From positions 62,001 to 126,000 of the forward strand of contig JAEWAK010000008.1 in assembly GCA_023391695.1 (NCBI GenBank): a stretch of 64,000 nucleotides of DNA, in the 5' to 3' direction. Within the stretch, counting starts at the first letter, position 1. Each line of letters starts with the position of its first letter. The position numbers were made by a program, and so were the translations under genes. Under the pieces are notes generated by a model. The model worked only from the letters and a program-made list of their open reading frames with translations, was not told the DNA's origin and ran no database searches. Source of the DNA: Bacillota bacterium (lineage in GTDB: Bacteria; Bacillota; Clostridia; Lachnospirales; Lachnospiraceae). This document shows positions 31,603 through 40,528 of this stretch, piece by piece.

Positions 31603-33708
31603 ATGCGTCTGAATTATCAAATGGGAATTATTCTTGAGGCCTCAATGAATAGTGACACACCCATTGGTGTACACGAGGTGATGCAATACTTAGACATATC
31701 AAAAAGTGCAGCATATCTTTTGATACAAAATTGTGAGACTTGGCTTATTGAAAATAAAATTCAGGTGAATTCTTCACAACAGCGAAGGGAACTTTTTATC
31801 GGGAAGCAGGTTTTGAAAGATAATCTTCGAAATAAACTTTCAGAAGCAAGTTTTAATGATTTTGAGTTTTCTGCAAGGGAAAGAAGAATTTTTGTTGTCT
31901 TAATGTTATTACGTAAAAAGCATGTGAGCACACGTGAAATAACAGAACGTTTTAATATAAGCAGAAATACCTGTATTTTGGATCTGGCTAAAGTAAACGA
32001 GCTGTTACTGCCCTTTCAGGCAGAATTTACATCCGGAAACCATGGTTATACCCTTTTGGGGCGGGAATATGACATTTACCGGCTGTGTCTCTGGGTGGTA
32101 TCCGATATTTTATCTGAACTTTATCCAGGTAATTATGACATGGCACTGTCTTTATTCGATTTTCCAAAAGATAAAATAATGGGTATTTATCAGATGCTAT
32201 ACGGAGCCGCAAAACAGTATGATTTATCGTTTAACCGCGAAGCTGTCTATATATTCTGTGCTGCCTGTACTTTAGTTTCCAAAAGAATCAGTTCAGGTAA
32301 TGGAATCTCCGTAAACAGAGTACCTCATTATCACGAGATGAATCAGTACAATAACCGTATTCGTAAAATTCTCTTTAAAATTGGGGTCATCGATGCGGTT
32401 TTGGGCAATCAGATCCAGGCGGCGGAAAATAAAACGGATGGGGAGCCCGATAGGGCTGCAGCGGCAGAATGCTTATCCCGGATGTTTATATGTGCCTGTG
32501 AAGAAACGGGAGATGATATAGTAACAATTCATATAAAAGAAGAAGATTTGGGAAATTATGCTTTTCAGATTATTCAAAAGTATGAAAGCTATATAGGAAT
32601 GCTGTTTGAGAATAGGGAAGAATTAAAAAGGGCGGTAGCTCTAAGCTTAAAATGTATTTTGCTTAGAAAAAAATATGGTTTTTTTATTTATCATACGTTG
32701 ATTAAAGAGCTTAAAAAACATTACAGCCATATTATTAAACTGACCCAAAAGGCAGTAGAAGGAATTTCCTATATTGAAAACCTGATCACGGAGGAGGATT
32801 CCGTACTTTTTGGCATTAATTTTTTAGGTTGGATGTACCGGAGTAAGCGGGTGACTTCCCAGACACCCCATATTCTGGTTGTGTGCGCCGGTAATGTGGG
32901 GACCAGTGTACTGCTTCAGGGGCAGATCGAAAAGCTGCTTCCGGGTGCACAGGTGCTGACAGCCTCTTTATTTCAGGATTTATCCAAACTTGTTGAATAT
33001 ATGGATTTTATTGTATCCACGATCCCGATTGAAGTAAACGGTATTCCGATCGTAGTGGTCAATACGTTTTTAACAGATCATGACAAAATCAGGATCAGAA
33101 AATTGACAGAACATAAAGTTACTGAGGACGAGGACTTATTAAGGTTCTTGAAGGATTTTGCGGTTATGTCAAAAGATTTTATTACCTCCGGTGAAAGGAG
33201 CCATTTACGGCATAGACTGGAGGAATATTTTAAGATAAACAGAGCTAAAATTATTTACGGTACAGGAGGTCGTCCGTTGTTAAGAGACTTAGTAACAGAA
33301 AACAGAGTCTGTATTGTGGATTCTGTGAAAGACTGGAAGGAAGCAATTCGTCTGGCTGCCAGACCTTTGGAAGAAGATAAAAGCATTGAACCGGCTTATA
33401 CGGAAGCAATGATCCATTCGGTAGAAACTCTGGGGCCGTATATTGTACTCGCTCCTGGAATTGCTCTTCCCCATGCCAGACCGGAATCCGGTGTGCGTAC
33501 AATGTCTATGGCTTTACTTAAAGTGAAAGATAAAGTATATTTCACGGAAGAAAAGTATGCAAATTTATTCTTTGTGCTGGCAAGTGCGGACGGGAACAGT
33601 CATTTGGATGCTTTGAGGGAGCTATCGATAATTTTTGCAGATGAAGCTGCGATTAATAAATTTATGAAAGCGGATACAGTAAAAGAGCTTTATCAATTAA
33701 TACGGTAG
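31603..33708 (+). CDS. PRD-containing PTS transcriptional regulator with EIIB- and EIIA-like domains
   Basis: 701 residues. N-terminal HTH domains (APIGVHEVMQ-type region; KKHVSTREITERFNISRNTC), PTS regulation domains in the middle (about 190-420), a GatB-type EIIB-like domain (HILVVCAGNVGTSVLLQGQI, Cys in VCAGN) and a C-terminal type-2 EIIA domain (LAPGIALPHARPESG, His624). This is the LicR/MtlR class of regulators or antiterminators whose activity is set by phosphorylation through the PTS. It heads an operon with EIIB and EIIC but no separate EIIA gene, so its own EIIA domain may also serve as phosphocarrier. The target is presumably the downstream operon. Confidence 0.9.
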   Translation: MRLNYQMGIILEASMNSDTPIGVHEVMQYLDISKSAAYLLIQNCETWLIENKIQVNSSQQRRELFIGKQVLKDNLRNKLSEASFNDFEFSARERRIFVVLMLLRKKHVSTREITERFNISRNTCILDLAKVNELLLPFQAEFTSGNHGYTLLGREYDIYRLCLWVVSDILSELYPGNYDMALSLFDFPKDKIMGIYQMLYGAAKQYDLSFNREAVYIFCAACTLVSKRISSGNGISVNRVPHYHEMNQYNNRIRKILFKIGVIDAVLGNQIQAAENKTDGEPDRAAAAECLSRMFICACEETGDDIVTIHIKEEDLGNYAFQIIQKYESYIGMLFENREELKRAVALSLKCILLRKKYGFFIYHTLIKELKKHYSHIIKLTQKAVEGISYIENLITEEDSVLFGINFLGWMYRSKRVTSQTPHILVVCAGNVGTSVLLQGQIEKLLPGAQVLTASLFQDLSKLVEYMDFIVSTIPIEVNGIPIVVVNTFLTDHDKIRIRKLTEHKVTEDEDLLRFLKDFAVMSKDFITSGERSHLRHRLEEYFKINRAKIIYGTGGRPLLRDLVTENRVCIVDSVKDWKEAIRLAARPLEEDKSIEPAYTEAMIHSVETLGPYIVLAPGIALPHARPESGVRTMSMALLKVKDKVYFTEEKYANLFFVLASADGNSHLDALRELSIIFADEAAINKFMKADTVKELYQLIR

Positions 33709-33760
33709 GGGGATCAGCATACCGAATTATAATTACAACGAAAGGAGGGCTTAAATTATT

Positions 33761-34030
33761 ATGAAAATTTTATGTGTATGCGGCTTAGGCCAGGGTTCCA
33801 GTTTAATTTTGCGTATGAATGTGGAAGATTTACTAAAGGCCAGGGGAATGTTTGCAGATGTGGATAATACGGATGCATCTTCCGCATCTTTCGAAAGATG
33901 TGATTATATTATTACTTCCAATGAAATCGCAGAAAATATTAAGAACCCCACTGCTAAAATTATAACTGTCAGCAATTATTTTAACAAGACGATCATAGAG
34001 AAAGAAATTGGGGAGATCTTTGAGAGCTGA
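33761..34030 (+). CDS. PTS EIIB component, ascorbate/galactitol type
   Basis: 89 residues. MKILCVCGLGQGSSLILRMN gives the phosphocysteine loop CGLGQGSS (Cys7), followed by a Rossmann-like fold (CDYIITSNEIAENI). It transfers phosphate to the sugar bound by the EIIC below. AAAGGAGGG precedes the start. Confidence 0.92.
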   Translation: MKILCVCGLGQGSSLILRMNVEDLLKARGMFADVDNTDASSASFERCDYIITSNEIAENIKNPTAKIITVSNYFNKTIIEKEIGEIFES

Positions 34031-34107
34031 ATTTTAAAAGTGCAGCAATCGTTTACATGTTTTAATCGGATATTATCCTTAATAAATAAGATCACGGAGG
34101 GATATTT

Positions 34108-35415
34108 ATGGAAATCATTTCAAGCCTGGCAACCTGGCTGGCAAACAACATATTCGGCGTACCAACTTTTCTTTTAATGCTAATCGTTTTAGCAGGGCAC
34201 TTATTACAAAAATCACCTGTGGAGAAAATTATCTCCGGTACAATTAAGGCAGGTGTGGGTTTTCTGGTTATTAATGCCGGTTCCGGTGTAATTTCAGGCA
34301 GCCTGACATCCTTTACCAATGTTTGGTCGGAAGTATTCGGATTACATGCCGCTTCCTATGCGGATAAAGAAAATTTTACTTCGGATTTTGGCAGTACGGT
34401 AGCATTGATTATGCTGTTTGGGTTTTTGATCAATGTGTTATTTGCCAGAATTACAAAATTTAAATACATCTATTTGACCGGACATATGATGTGGTGGGTC
34501 TCTTTAATCTTTACCGGCGTTATCGTAAATGCGTTTCCGGATATAAGTAAACCGCTTTTGATTTGTATCATCTCTCCTGTTATGGGTCTTTATTGGACGT
34601 TCCAGCCAGCCCTGACACAAAAATATGTCCGCAGGGTTACAGGGGGGGATGACGTAGCTTTGGGACATACGGCCGGTATTGGTGCGTGGCTGGCAGGACT
34701 TTGCGGAAATCTGTTTGCGAAAAACAAGAAAGATGCCGAGTCAATTAATTTTCCCAAAAGCTTGTCCTTTTTAAGGGATAATAACGTTGTTACCGGACTG
34801 GTTATGATAATATTTTTCATTATCGGCTCCGCAGTCGTAATGATTAAGAATACGGAATCCGGTGCGGAATTGATGGCTGCCTCCGGAACGCAAAGTTTCA
34901 TGATTTATGGCATGGTACAATCCTTAACCTTTGTGGCCGGTATCGCAGTAGTACTTACGGGTGTCAAGATGTTTGTCGGAGAAATGGTTCCTGCATTCCG
35001 GGGCATTTCCTCAAAAATCGTTCCGAATGCGGTACCTGCCCTTGACTGTCCGATTCTTTTTACATATGCGCCCAATGCTACGGTAATCGGTTTCTTCGGT
35101 GCTTTCCTGGGTGCAATTATCTGGATGGCAATTTTAGGTGTATCGGCAGATTATGTATTTGTTCCCTCCATGATAGTCCTGTTCTTCCACGGTGCTACGG
35201 CGGGTATTCTCGGCAATTCCACAGGTGGAATAAAAGGCGCATTTTTGGGCGGAATTATTATAGGTACCATCGTTGCTATCGGCCAATGGGCATGTATTAC
35301 CTTCTTTATAGACGGCACAATTCCTGCAACTGCAGCCTGGGCCGGTGACACGGATCAATTTGTCATTGCACCGTTAATTTCAATGATCGGTAAATTATTA
35401 TCAAGTATCTTCTGA
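34108..35415 (+). CDS. PTS EIIC component, UlaA/SgaT type
   Basis: 435 residues with about eleven membrane segments. Features of the ascorbate-type EIIC family include AGHLLQKSPVEKIISGTIKA, GFLVINAGSGVISGSLTSF and AVPALDCPILFTYAPNATVI. It imports and phosphorylates a sugar acid or lactone-like substrate together with the EIIB. The downstream hydrolases suggest the imported compound is not simple ascorbate, because the usual UlaD/E/F pathway enzymes are absent. Confidence 0.92.
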   Translation: MEIISSLATWLANNIFGVPTFLLMLIVLAGHLLQKSPVEKIISGTIKAGVGFLVINAGSGVISGSLTSFTNVWSEVFGLHAASYADKENFTSDFGSTVALIMLFGFLINVLFARITKFKYIYLTGHMMWWVSLIFTGVIVNAFPDISKPLLICIISPVMGLYWTFQPALTQKYVRRVTGGDDVALGHTAGIGAWLAGLCGNLFAKNKKDAESINFPKSLSFLRDNNVVTGLVMIIFFIIGSAVVMIKNTESGAELMAASGTQSFMIYGMVQSLTFVAGIAVVLTGVKMFVGEMVPAFRGISSKIVPNAVPALDCPILFTYAPNATVIGFFGAFLGAIIWMAILGVSADYVFVPSMIVLFFHGATAGILGNSTGGIKGAFLGGIIIGTIVAIGQWACITFFIDGTIPATAAWAGDTDQFVIAPLISMIGKLLSSIF

Positions 35416-35622
35416 TGTACCGGCCACTCGGTACTTAACCGGTTATTCGGATGATTACAGGTACCTCAGAACGTTATGCCAGATGAATGATCGGATGTAT
35501 TTATTACACAGCGCGTCAGTACCTGAGTTTGGCAAGTCGGGAGCTTCCATGTCATAGAAAACAGGAAATAAAGAGGTAATATGCTAAAATATTTTTAGAA
35601 TAAGGATATTGGGTGATGAAGT

Positions 35623-36621
35623 ATGAGTTATGTCAGAACTTTTAAAGGAGATATCAAACCTGAGGAGATGGGATTTACACTGGCACATGAACATTTGGTA
35701 TGCAGGCCTCCTCATTGGATATGGAAGAACGAAGAAGATCTGATACTGGATGATCCGGAAAAAACCAGGTCAGACGTAGAGGATTATAAAAATGCAGGCG
35801 GTAAGACGATTGTCGATGCAACTGCCATTGACTATGGCCGTGATGTCACAGCAGTAGCGGATATTGCAAAAAAAACCGGGATAACTATTATCGGAACGGC
35901 AGGATTTAATAAAAGCTTTTTATGGGATGCACCTTTAGATGAGCGCCTCTCTTCACTTCTTGGCGGTTATTCTGATTTCAGGTCCTGGATTCAGGATACA
36001 CCGGTGGAAAAATTAACGGACTTTGTTGCGGATGAGATCGAAAACGGACTGGAAGGAACCTCTTTTAAAGCCGGACAGGTGAAATTTGGAACCGGCTATA
36101 ATATGATATCACCGCTGGAGGCCAAAACAATAGAAGTGGCATGCGCAGTCCATTTAAAAACGGGTGCTCCGATCCATGCACATACGGAAGCCGGTACTAT
36201 GGCTTTAAGGCAGATTGAAATACTCAGGTCCTGCGGCGCGGACCCTGAAAATGTAAGTCTGGGACATATGGACCGCAATCTGGATCTGTGGTATCATCGG
36301 AAAATTGCAGAAACAGGTGCATTTCTATCCTTTGACGGAATCGGCAAGATAAAATACCATCCGGAAAGTGTTTTAATAGAACATATTATTACGCTGGTAA
36401 AAGACGGTTTCCGGAAACAAATTTTAATATCCGGGGATACGGCAAGAAAATCTTACTATAAGCATTACAAATGCGGGCTTGGATTAGATTATTCCATTAC
36501 CGGATGGATACCGCAGTTTAAGGATATGGCAGCCAGTGCGGGACTGGATGCGGAAGCTGTGTTAAAGGATTTCTTTGTTCATAATCCTGCCAGGTGCATG
36601 ACTTTTAAGATAAAGACCTAA
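35623..36621 (+). CDS. Phosphotriesterase-family metallohydrolase, probable phospho-sugar lactonase
   Basis: 332 residues of amidohydrolase-superfamily TIM barrel. Metal ligands: TLAHEHLV (HxH), VKFGTGYN (bridging Lys), APIHAHTEAG and VSLGHMDRN (His), and LISGDTARK (Asp). COG1735 relatives in Listeria and Bacillus next to PTS genes have been shown to hydrolyse phosphorylated furanose lactones; with PTS genes upstream this is the most likely activity, by inference. The gap 35416-35622 before it shows no gene. Confidence 0.82.
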   Translation: MSYVRTFKGDIKPEEMGFTLAHEHLVCRPPHWIWKNEEDLILDDPEKTRSDVEDYKNAGGKTIVDATAIDYGRDVTAVADIAKKTGITIIGTAGFNKSFLWDAPLDERLSSLLGGYSDFRSWIQDTPVEKLTDFVADEIENGLEGTSFKAGQVKFGTGYNMISPLEAKTIEVACAVHLKTGAPIHAHTEAGTMALRQIEILRSCGADPENVSLGHMDRNLDLWYHRKIAETGAFLSFDGIGKIKYHPESVLIEHIITLVKDGFRKQILISGDTARKSYYKHYKCGLGLDYSITGWIPQFKDMAASAGLDAEAVLKDFFVHNPARCMTFKIKT

Positions 36622-36643
36622 GGTTTATAAAGGAGTGGTTGGT

Positions 36644-37384
36644 ATGGAGAAAAATAGGAAATATCAATGGGAAGAAAACTCTTCCGAGGGAATAACAAAT
36701 TGGTTAACCGATTTGAAAACTGCAATTTTACCATTAGGAGCCATTGAGGATCATGGTCCTCATCTTCCGGTAGGTACCGATAATTATATCTGTGAAAAAG
36801 TATGCAAAATGTTGGCGGAAGAGACTGGTGATTTTGTATTGCCCACTATAAAATATACTTACGTATGGAGCCTGGGAGACAAAACCGGGACAATATCCTT
36901 AAGTTTTGATACCCTTCGTAAAGTGATTGAAGAAATCGCATTAGAGTTATACCGGCAGGGCTTTCGGACACTCGTATGTGTGGATGCCCATATCGGAAAT
37001 ACACCTGTAATAAAGGCTGCGTTCCGGGATATCCTAGAGATTCATTCTGATATGAAGTGTATGTATTTTGCCTATTTGGATACGGCCTCGGAAGTGGACA
37101 TCTTTGATACCCCCAGAGCTTCGGGAAAATATATTCACGCTTGTGAGATCGAAACATCCGCAATGCTGTATGCAAAACCGGAGACGGTAGATATGGGAAA
37201 AGCGGAAGTCAATTATCCGGTTTTTCCTCCAAGAAGCAATTATCTGAATTTAAGATGGAGTGAATTTACCCAAGTTGCCGTACTTGGTGACCCAACCTGT
37301 GCCACCGCCGGGAAAGGTAAAGCTTTACTGGAAACAGCAGTGAAAAAAATAGCTGAGTTTATTCAGGCAGAAAGGGAAAGATAA
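36644..37384 (+). CDS. Creatininase-family metallohydrolase
   Basis: 246 residues from the ATG at 36644 (AAAGGAG upstream; an in-frame GTG at 36635 overlaps that site). Family motifs: LGAIEDHGPHLPVGTDN (Glu, His and Asp metal ligands), VDAHIGN (His) and ACEIETSAML (Glu). Members hydrolyse cyclic amides or related bonds (creatinine, FAPy-type substrates). In this operon it probably acts on a product of the PTS/lactonase pathway. Two bp separate it from the SIS gene. Confidence 0.85.
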   Translation: MEKNRKYQWEENSSEGITNWLTDLKTAILPLGAIEDHGPHLPVGTDNYICEKVCKMLAEETGDFVLPTIKYTYVWSLGDKTGTISLSFDTLRKVIEEIALELYRQGFRTLVCVDAHIGNTPVIKAAFRDILEIHSDMKCMYFAYLDTASEVDIFDTPRASGKYIHACEIETSAMLYAKPETVDMGKAEVNYPVFPPRSNYLNLRWSEFTQVAVLGDPTCATAGKGKALLETAVKKIAEFIQAERER

Positions 37385-37386
37385 AT

Positions 37387-38130
37387 ATGGAACAAATAAA
37401 CCGATATTTTAATGACATTAACAGGTTATTAGAAAGAGTAAGAACTACCCAGCAGGAAGAGCTAAAGAAAGCGGCGGCAATTATCGCAGACTGTATAAAA
37501 AAAGACGGGCTTATCTATGTATATGGAAGCGGACATGCACATATGTCGGCGGAGGAATTATTCTACCGTGCAGGCGGCCTTGGGAATATTTATCCAATAT
37601 TTATTGAAGCTTTAATGCTTCATGAGGCAGCAGCCCTGTCTTCCCAGTTAGAAAAAAGAGAAGGATATCTGACTGATACGGTGAATAACCTGCCAATTAA
37701 CGATAAGGACGTTGTTATCGTGGTCTCCACGTCCGGAAGAAATGCAACACCGATTGATACGGCACTTATTGCACAGGAAAAAGGTGCAAAACTAATTACC
37801 ATTTTCAGTAGGGAATATTCCATGTCCGCCCAGAGCGGTCATAGCAGTAGGAAAAGATTGCTGGATCTGGGAGATGCCAGGATCGATAACGGTGCGCCGA
37901 TAGGAGATGCAGCTTTAAGCATGGAAGGTGTGGATGCAAATTTTTCTCCCGTGTCATCTGTGGTTAATCTTACGATCTTACAGTCCGTTGTTGCTGAGGC
38001 CATTGCTGTCTGTGTGAAAGATGGGGTTAAGTATATTCCTGTTTTCAAGAGCGGCAATATGGCCGGCGGAGCAGAATATAACCAAGCTATCCTCGAAAAA
38101 TACAGGAATAGGGTACCTTCCTTAAAATAA
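37387..38130 (+). CDS. SIS-domain protein (UPF0309-like phosphosugar binding)
   Basis: 247 residues. IYVYGSGHAHMSAEELFYRA and VVSTSGRNATPIDTAL are the sugar-phosphate-binding loops of the SIS fold. An N-terminal helical hairpin precedes them. It is likely an isomerase or binding protein for a phosphosugar, the last step of this operon. A terminator repeat follows. Confidence 0.88.
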   Translation: MEQINRYFNDINRLLERVRTTQQEELKKAAAIIADCIKKDGLIYVYGSGHAHMSAEELFYRAGGLGNIYPIFIEALMLHEAAALSSQLEKREGYLTDTVNNLPINDKDVVIVVSTSGRNATPIDTALIAQEKGAKLITIFSREYSMSAQSGHSSRKRLLDLGDARIDNGAPIGDAALSMEGVDANFSPVSSVVNLTILQSVVAEAIAVCVKDGVKYIPVFKSGNMAGGAEYNQAILEKYRNRVPSLK

Positions 38131-38197
38131 TCCGGTCCGCATGATAGCAGAGTTATTTCTTATTAACATAATAAGCTAAATTTTTTTATGTAATACC

Positions 38198-38300
38198 GAA
38201 AGGGATAATTTAAACTGTGATTAAAATCTAAATGAATTATGGGCGTATTGCAAGCTGATCTTTTTCAGTCAGCCTTTGCAGTGCGCCCCTTCTGTTTGAT
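38198..38300 (+). repeat. Terminator-containing direct repeat, copy B
   Basis: Matches 31252-31345 over its first ~67 bp (GAAAGGGATAATTTAAACTG start), then diverges in the loop and converges again at TTTGCAGTGCGCC. GGGCGTATTGCAA pairs with TTTGCAGTGCGCCC to form the terminator of the PTS operon. Confidence 0.8.
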
Positions 38301-38423
38301 TGCCAGTACGGTCTACATAAAAAAAGAGTATATAGATGAAATAATAGGAAGTAAATACATCTTATTTCAGATAAGAACTTGATATGAGGAGAGTTTCGGA
38401 CTGTCTGAACCAGTAAATAATGG

Positions 38424-38452
38424 TTGACTCAGTCAGATAAATTAATTATAAT
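38424..38452 (+). promoter_or_regulatory. Promoter of MarR-GNAT gene with overlapping palindromes
   Basis: TTGACT (38424-38429), 17-bp spacer, TATAAT (38447-38452). AACCA-N8-TGGTT (38408-38425) and GACTCAGTC (38427-38435) overlap the -35, plausible operators for autoregulation by the encoded MarR protein. AGGAGGT precedes the start codon. Confidence 0.65.
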
Positions 38453-38483
38453 AAACTAAATTATAATTATAGGAGGTATTCAC

Positions 38484-39416
38484 ATGACTTCGATACATAC
38501 ACCTTTAGTCCGCACCATTCGGAAATTCAACCGGTATTATACAAATATTCTTGGACTTTTAGAGCAGCATATGCTGCACAGTAAATATTCTCTGTCAGAA
38601 GCCCGGGTAATGTACGAAATTGGGAATATGGAAGAGTGTACATCTAAAAAATTAATTCATGAACTGAGCATTGACTCCGGATATCTGAGCCGGATCATCA
38701 AACGCTTTGAGAAGCAGGGTTTAACTTATAGGGAACAATCCGCGGAGGATGGCCGCCTGTACTATCTCTTTTTGACGAACCGGGGGAAAGAAACACTTTC
38801 AAAACTGAATGAATTGTCTGATAAGCATATTTCCGATATGATTGCCGAATTACAGGAAGAAGACCAGGAAAGGCTTGCGGAAGGTATGCAGGCAATTGAA
38901 AGTGCGTTATCCGGAAAAACTGCTTTTGAAAAAGAAAAGATCAGCTTACGTAATGAATTAAGACCTGGAGATGTTGGCCGGCTTATTTGTCTGCATGGAT
39001 GGATATATGCAGAGGAATGCGGGTATAACCATATGTTTGAAGGATATGTTTGCAAGACTTTTTATGACTTTTTTCAAAGCTACGATCCAGGTAAGGACAG
39101 ATTTTGGCTTGCCGAGGCAAACGGAAACATAATAGGCGCCATTGCAATTGCCGGACATTCGGAAATAAGAGCACAGTTGAGATGGTTCATCCTGCATCCA
39201 GCGTTTCGTGGAATGGGTTTAGGAAACCGGCTGTTAAAGGAAGCCATACAATACTGCAGGGAAAAAGGATATAAAAATGTATTTCTGGAGACTACGCAAG
39301 ACCAGAAAACAGCAGTCAATATGTATACGAAAGCCGGATTTAGAAAAGTGAAAGAATTTGAAAACCATGCCTGGGGAAAGAGTTTGATTGAACAGAACTA
39401 TGAATTGGATTTATGA
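38484..39416 (+). CDS. MarR-family regulator fused to GNAT acetyltransferase
   Basis: 310 residues. Residues 1-~145 are a MarR winged helix (LSEARVMYEIGNMEECTSKK, IDSGYLSRIIKRFEKQGLTY, wing AEDGRLYYLFLT). Residues ~155-310 are a GNAT domain (AEECGYNHMFEGYV, LHPAFRGMGLGNRLLKEAIQ for acetyl-CoA binding, ETTQDQKTAVNMYTKAGFRK). Such fusions are known in Firmicutes and Actinobacteria; the regulator probably senses the acetylated or acetyl-accepting molecule. Monocistronic. Confidence 0.9.
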   Translation: MTSIHTPLVRTIRKFNRYYTNILGLLEQHMLHSKYSLSEARVMYEIGNMEECTSKKLIHELSIDSGYLSRIIKRFEKQGLTYREQSAEDGRLYYLFLTNRGKETLSKLNELSDKHISDMIAELQEEDQERLAEGMQAIESALSGKTAFEKEKISLRNELRPGDVGRLICLHGWIYAEECGYNHMFEGYVCKTFYDFFQSYDPGKDRFWLAEANGNIIGAIAIAGHSEIRAQLRWFILHPAFRGMGLGNRLLKEAIQYCREKGYKNVFLETTQDQKTAVNMYTKAGFRKVKEFENHAWGKSLIEQNYELDL

Positions 39417-39507
39417 TAATTATGCCAGATATGAGAGCTTTTTATCTAATTACGGGAAGTGCCGGTCAGTGACTGGCAAATTGTGCAATATTAGGATAGT
39501 ATCCACT

Positions 39508-39522
39508 TTGTATGTTATACAA
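39508..39522. promoter_or_regulatory. Palindrome upstream of agrA
   Basis: TTGTAT-GTT-ATACAA is a perfect inverted repeat around GTT. A sibling (TGTATAT-GTT-ATATACA) occurs upstream of agrD at 42058. It lies in the 356-bp region 39417-39772, which otherwise shows a GGATAGTATCC palindrome (39494-39504) and no clear promoter or gene. Confidence 0.5.
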
Positions 39523-39772
39523 GTGATATTGATAATTCAGCGAGGATAATTTACATGAGCTATACATTTTGCTAACAAAAATTTGATACGAATAACGGAA
39601 AGAATTTTACAAATTTATACTATGAAATTGTCATATTTTGTGATATATTTAAATTAGACAAAAAACAAATGGCAAATTAACAATAAGAGAACAGTGTTGT
39701 ATAAATATGTACAAAATTGGAAGTGAAGGAAATCATCATATGTAAACAGATTTATTAGGGGTGTATAGCTGA

Positions 39773-40516
39773 ATGTATAATATTGCAATTTGTGATGACG
39801 ATCAGGTCTTTATAAGCTATATGAAGAAAATGATTATAGCCAGTGGATTAGACGAAAGAATGGTAGTGTTTTATGAATACTGTTCGGGTGAAGAATTGAT
39901 TCTCAGTATGAATAAAAATATTGAGTATGATTTATTAATATTAGATATGCAAATGGGTAATATGGACGGAATTGAAACAGCTAAATTATACAGAGGAAAG
40001 TATATAAATACGATTTTGGTTTTTTGTTCGGGAAGAGTAAAACCTACAGTCAAATCATTTGAAGTAACTCCTTTCCGCTATTTGTTAAAGCAATACAGTG
40101 ACAGCCGCATGCTGCGTGAAATGTATCCGATTATTGAAAAGATCAAAAGTTTGAAAATTGAGCCCTTTATTATTGGCAGTTATCTTTATAATACTGTAAA
40201 ATTGACACCGGATGAAATTCTTTATATTGCCGTATCGAAACATGGAAGTGATATTTACATATGTTCACATATCATCCGATATGAATTTGAAAGAAAAATT
40301 AAAAGTAAAGAAAAAGTCAAAGAATTATATTTAATGCTAAAAAACCATGGTTTTGTGTATGCACATAATAGCTATATTGTAAACCTGAAATATATAAAAA
40401 GGAAAACAATGATTGAATTAGAACTGGTTGACGGAACCGTTTTATCAATTGCCCGCTCGAAAGAGAAAGAATTACGGAAAGCTCTGGCTGAACATTTAGC
40501 TCGAAAGTACGAATAA
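39773..40516 (+). CDS. agrA: LytTR response regulator, AgrA-like
   Basis: 247 residues. Receiver domain: YNIAICDDDQVFISY, LLILDMQMGNMDG (phospho-Asp) and TPFRYLLKQ (Lys). C-terminal LytTR DNA-binding domain: PDEILYIAVSKHGSDIYICS, FVYAHNSYIVNLKYIKR. It pairs with the kinase 12 bp downstream. In Agr systems the phosphorylated regulator activates the agrBD promoter; here that promoter also leads into polyketide genes. Confidence 0.9.
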   Translation: MYNIAICDDDQVFISYMKKMIIASGLDERMVVFYEYCSGEELILSMNKNIEYDLLILDMQMGNMDGIETAKLYRGKYINTILVFCSGRVKPTVKSFEVTPFRYLLKQYSDSRMLREMYPIIEKIKSLKIEPFIIGSYLYNTVKLTPDEILYIAVSKHGSDIYICSHIIRYEFERKIKSKEKVKELYLMLKNHGFVYAHNSYIVNLKYIKRKTMIELELVDGTVLSIARSKEKELRKALAEHLARKYE

Positions 40517-40528
40517 TGAGGACGAATA

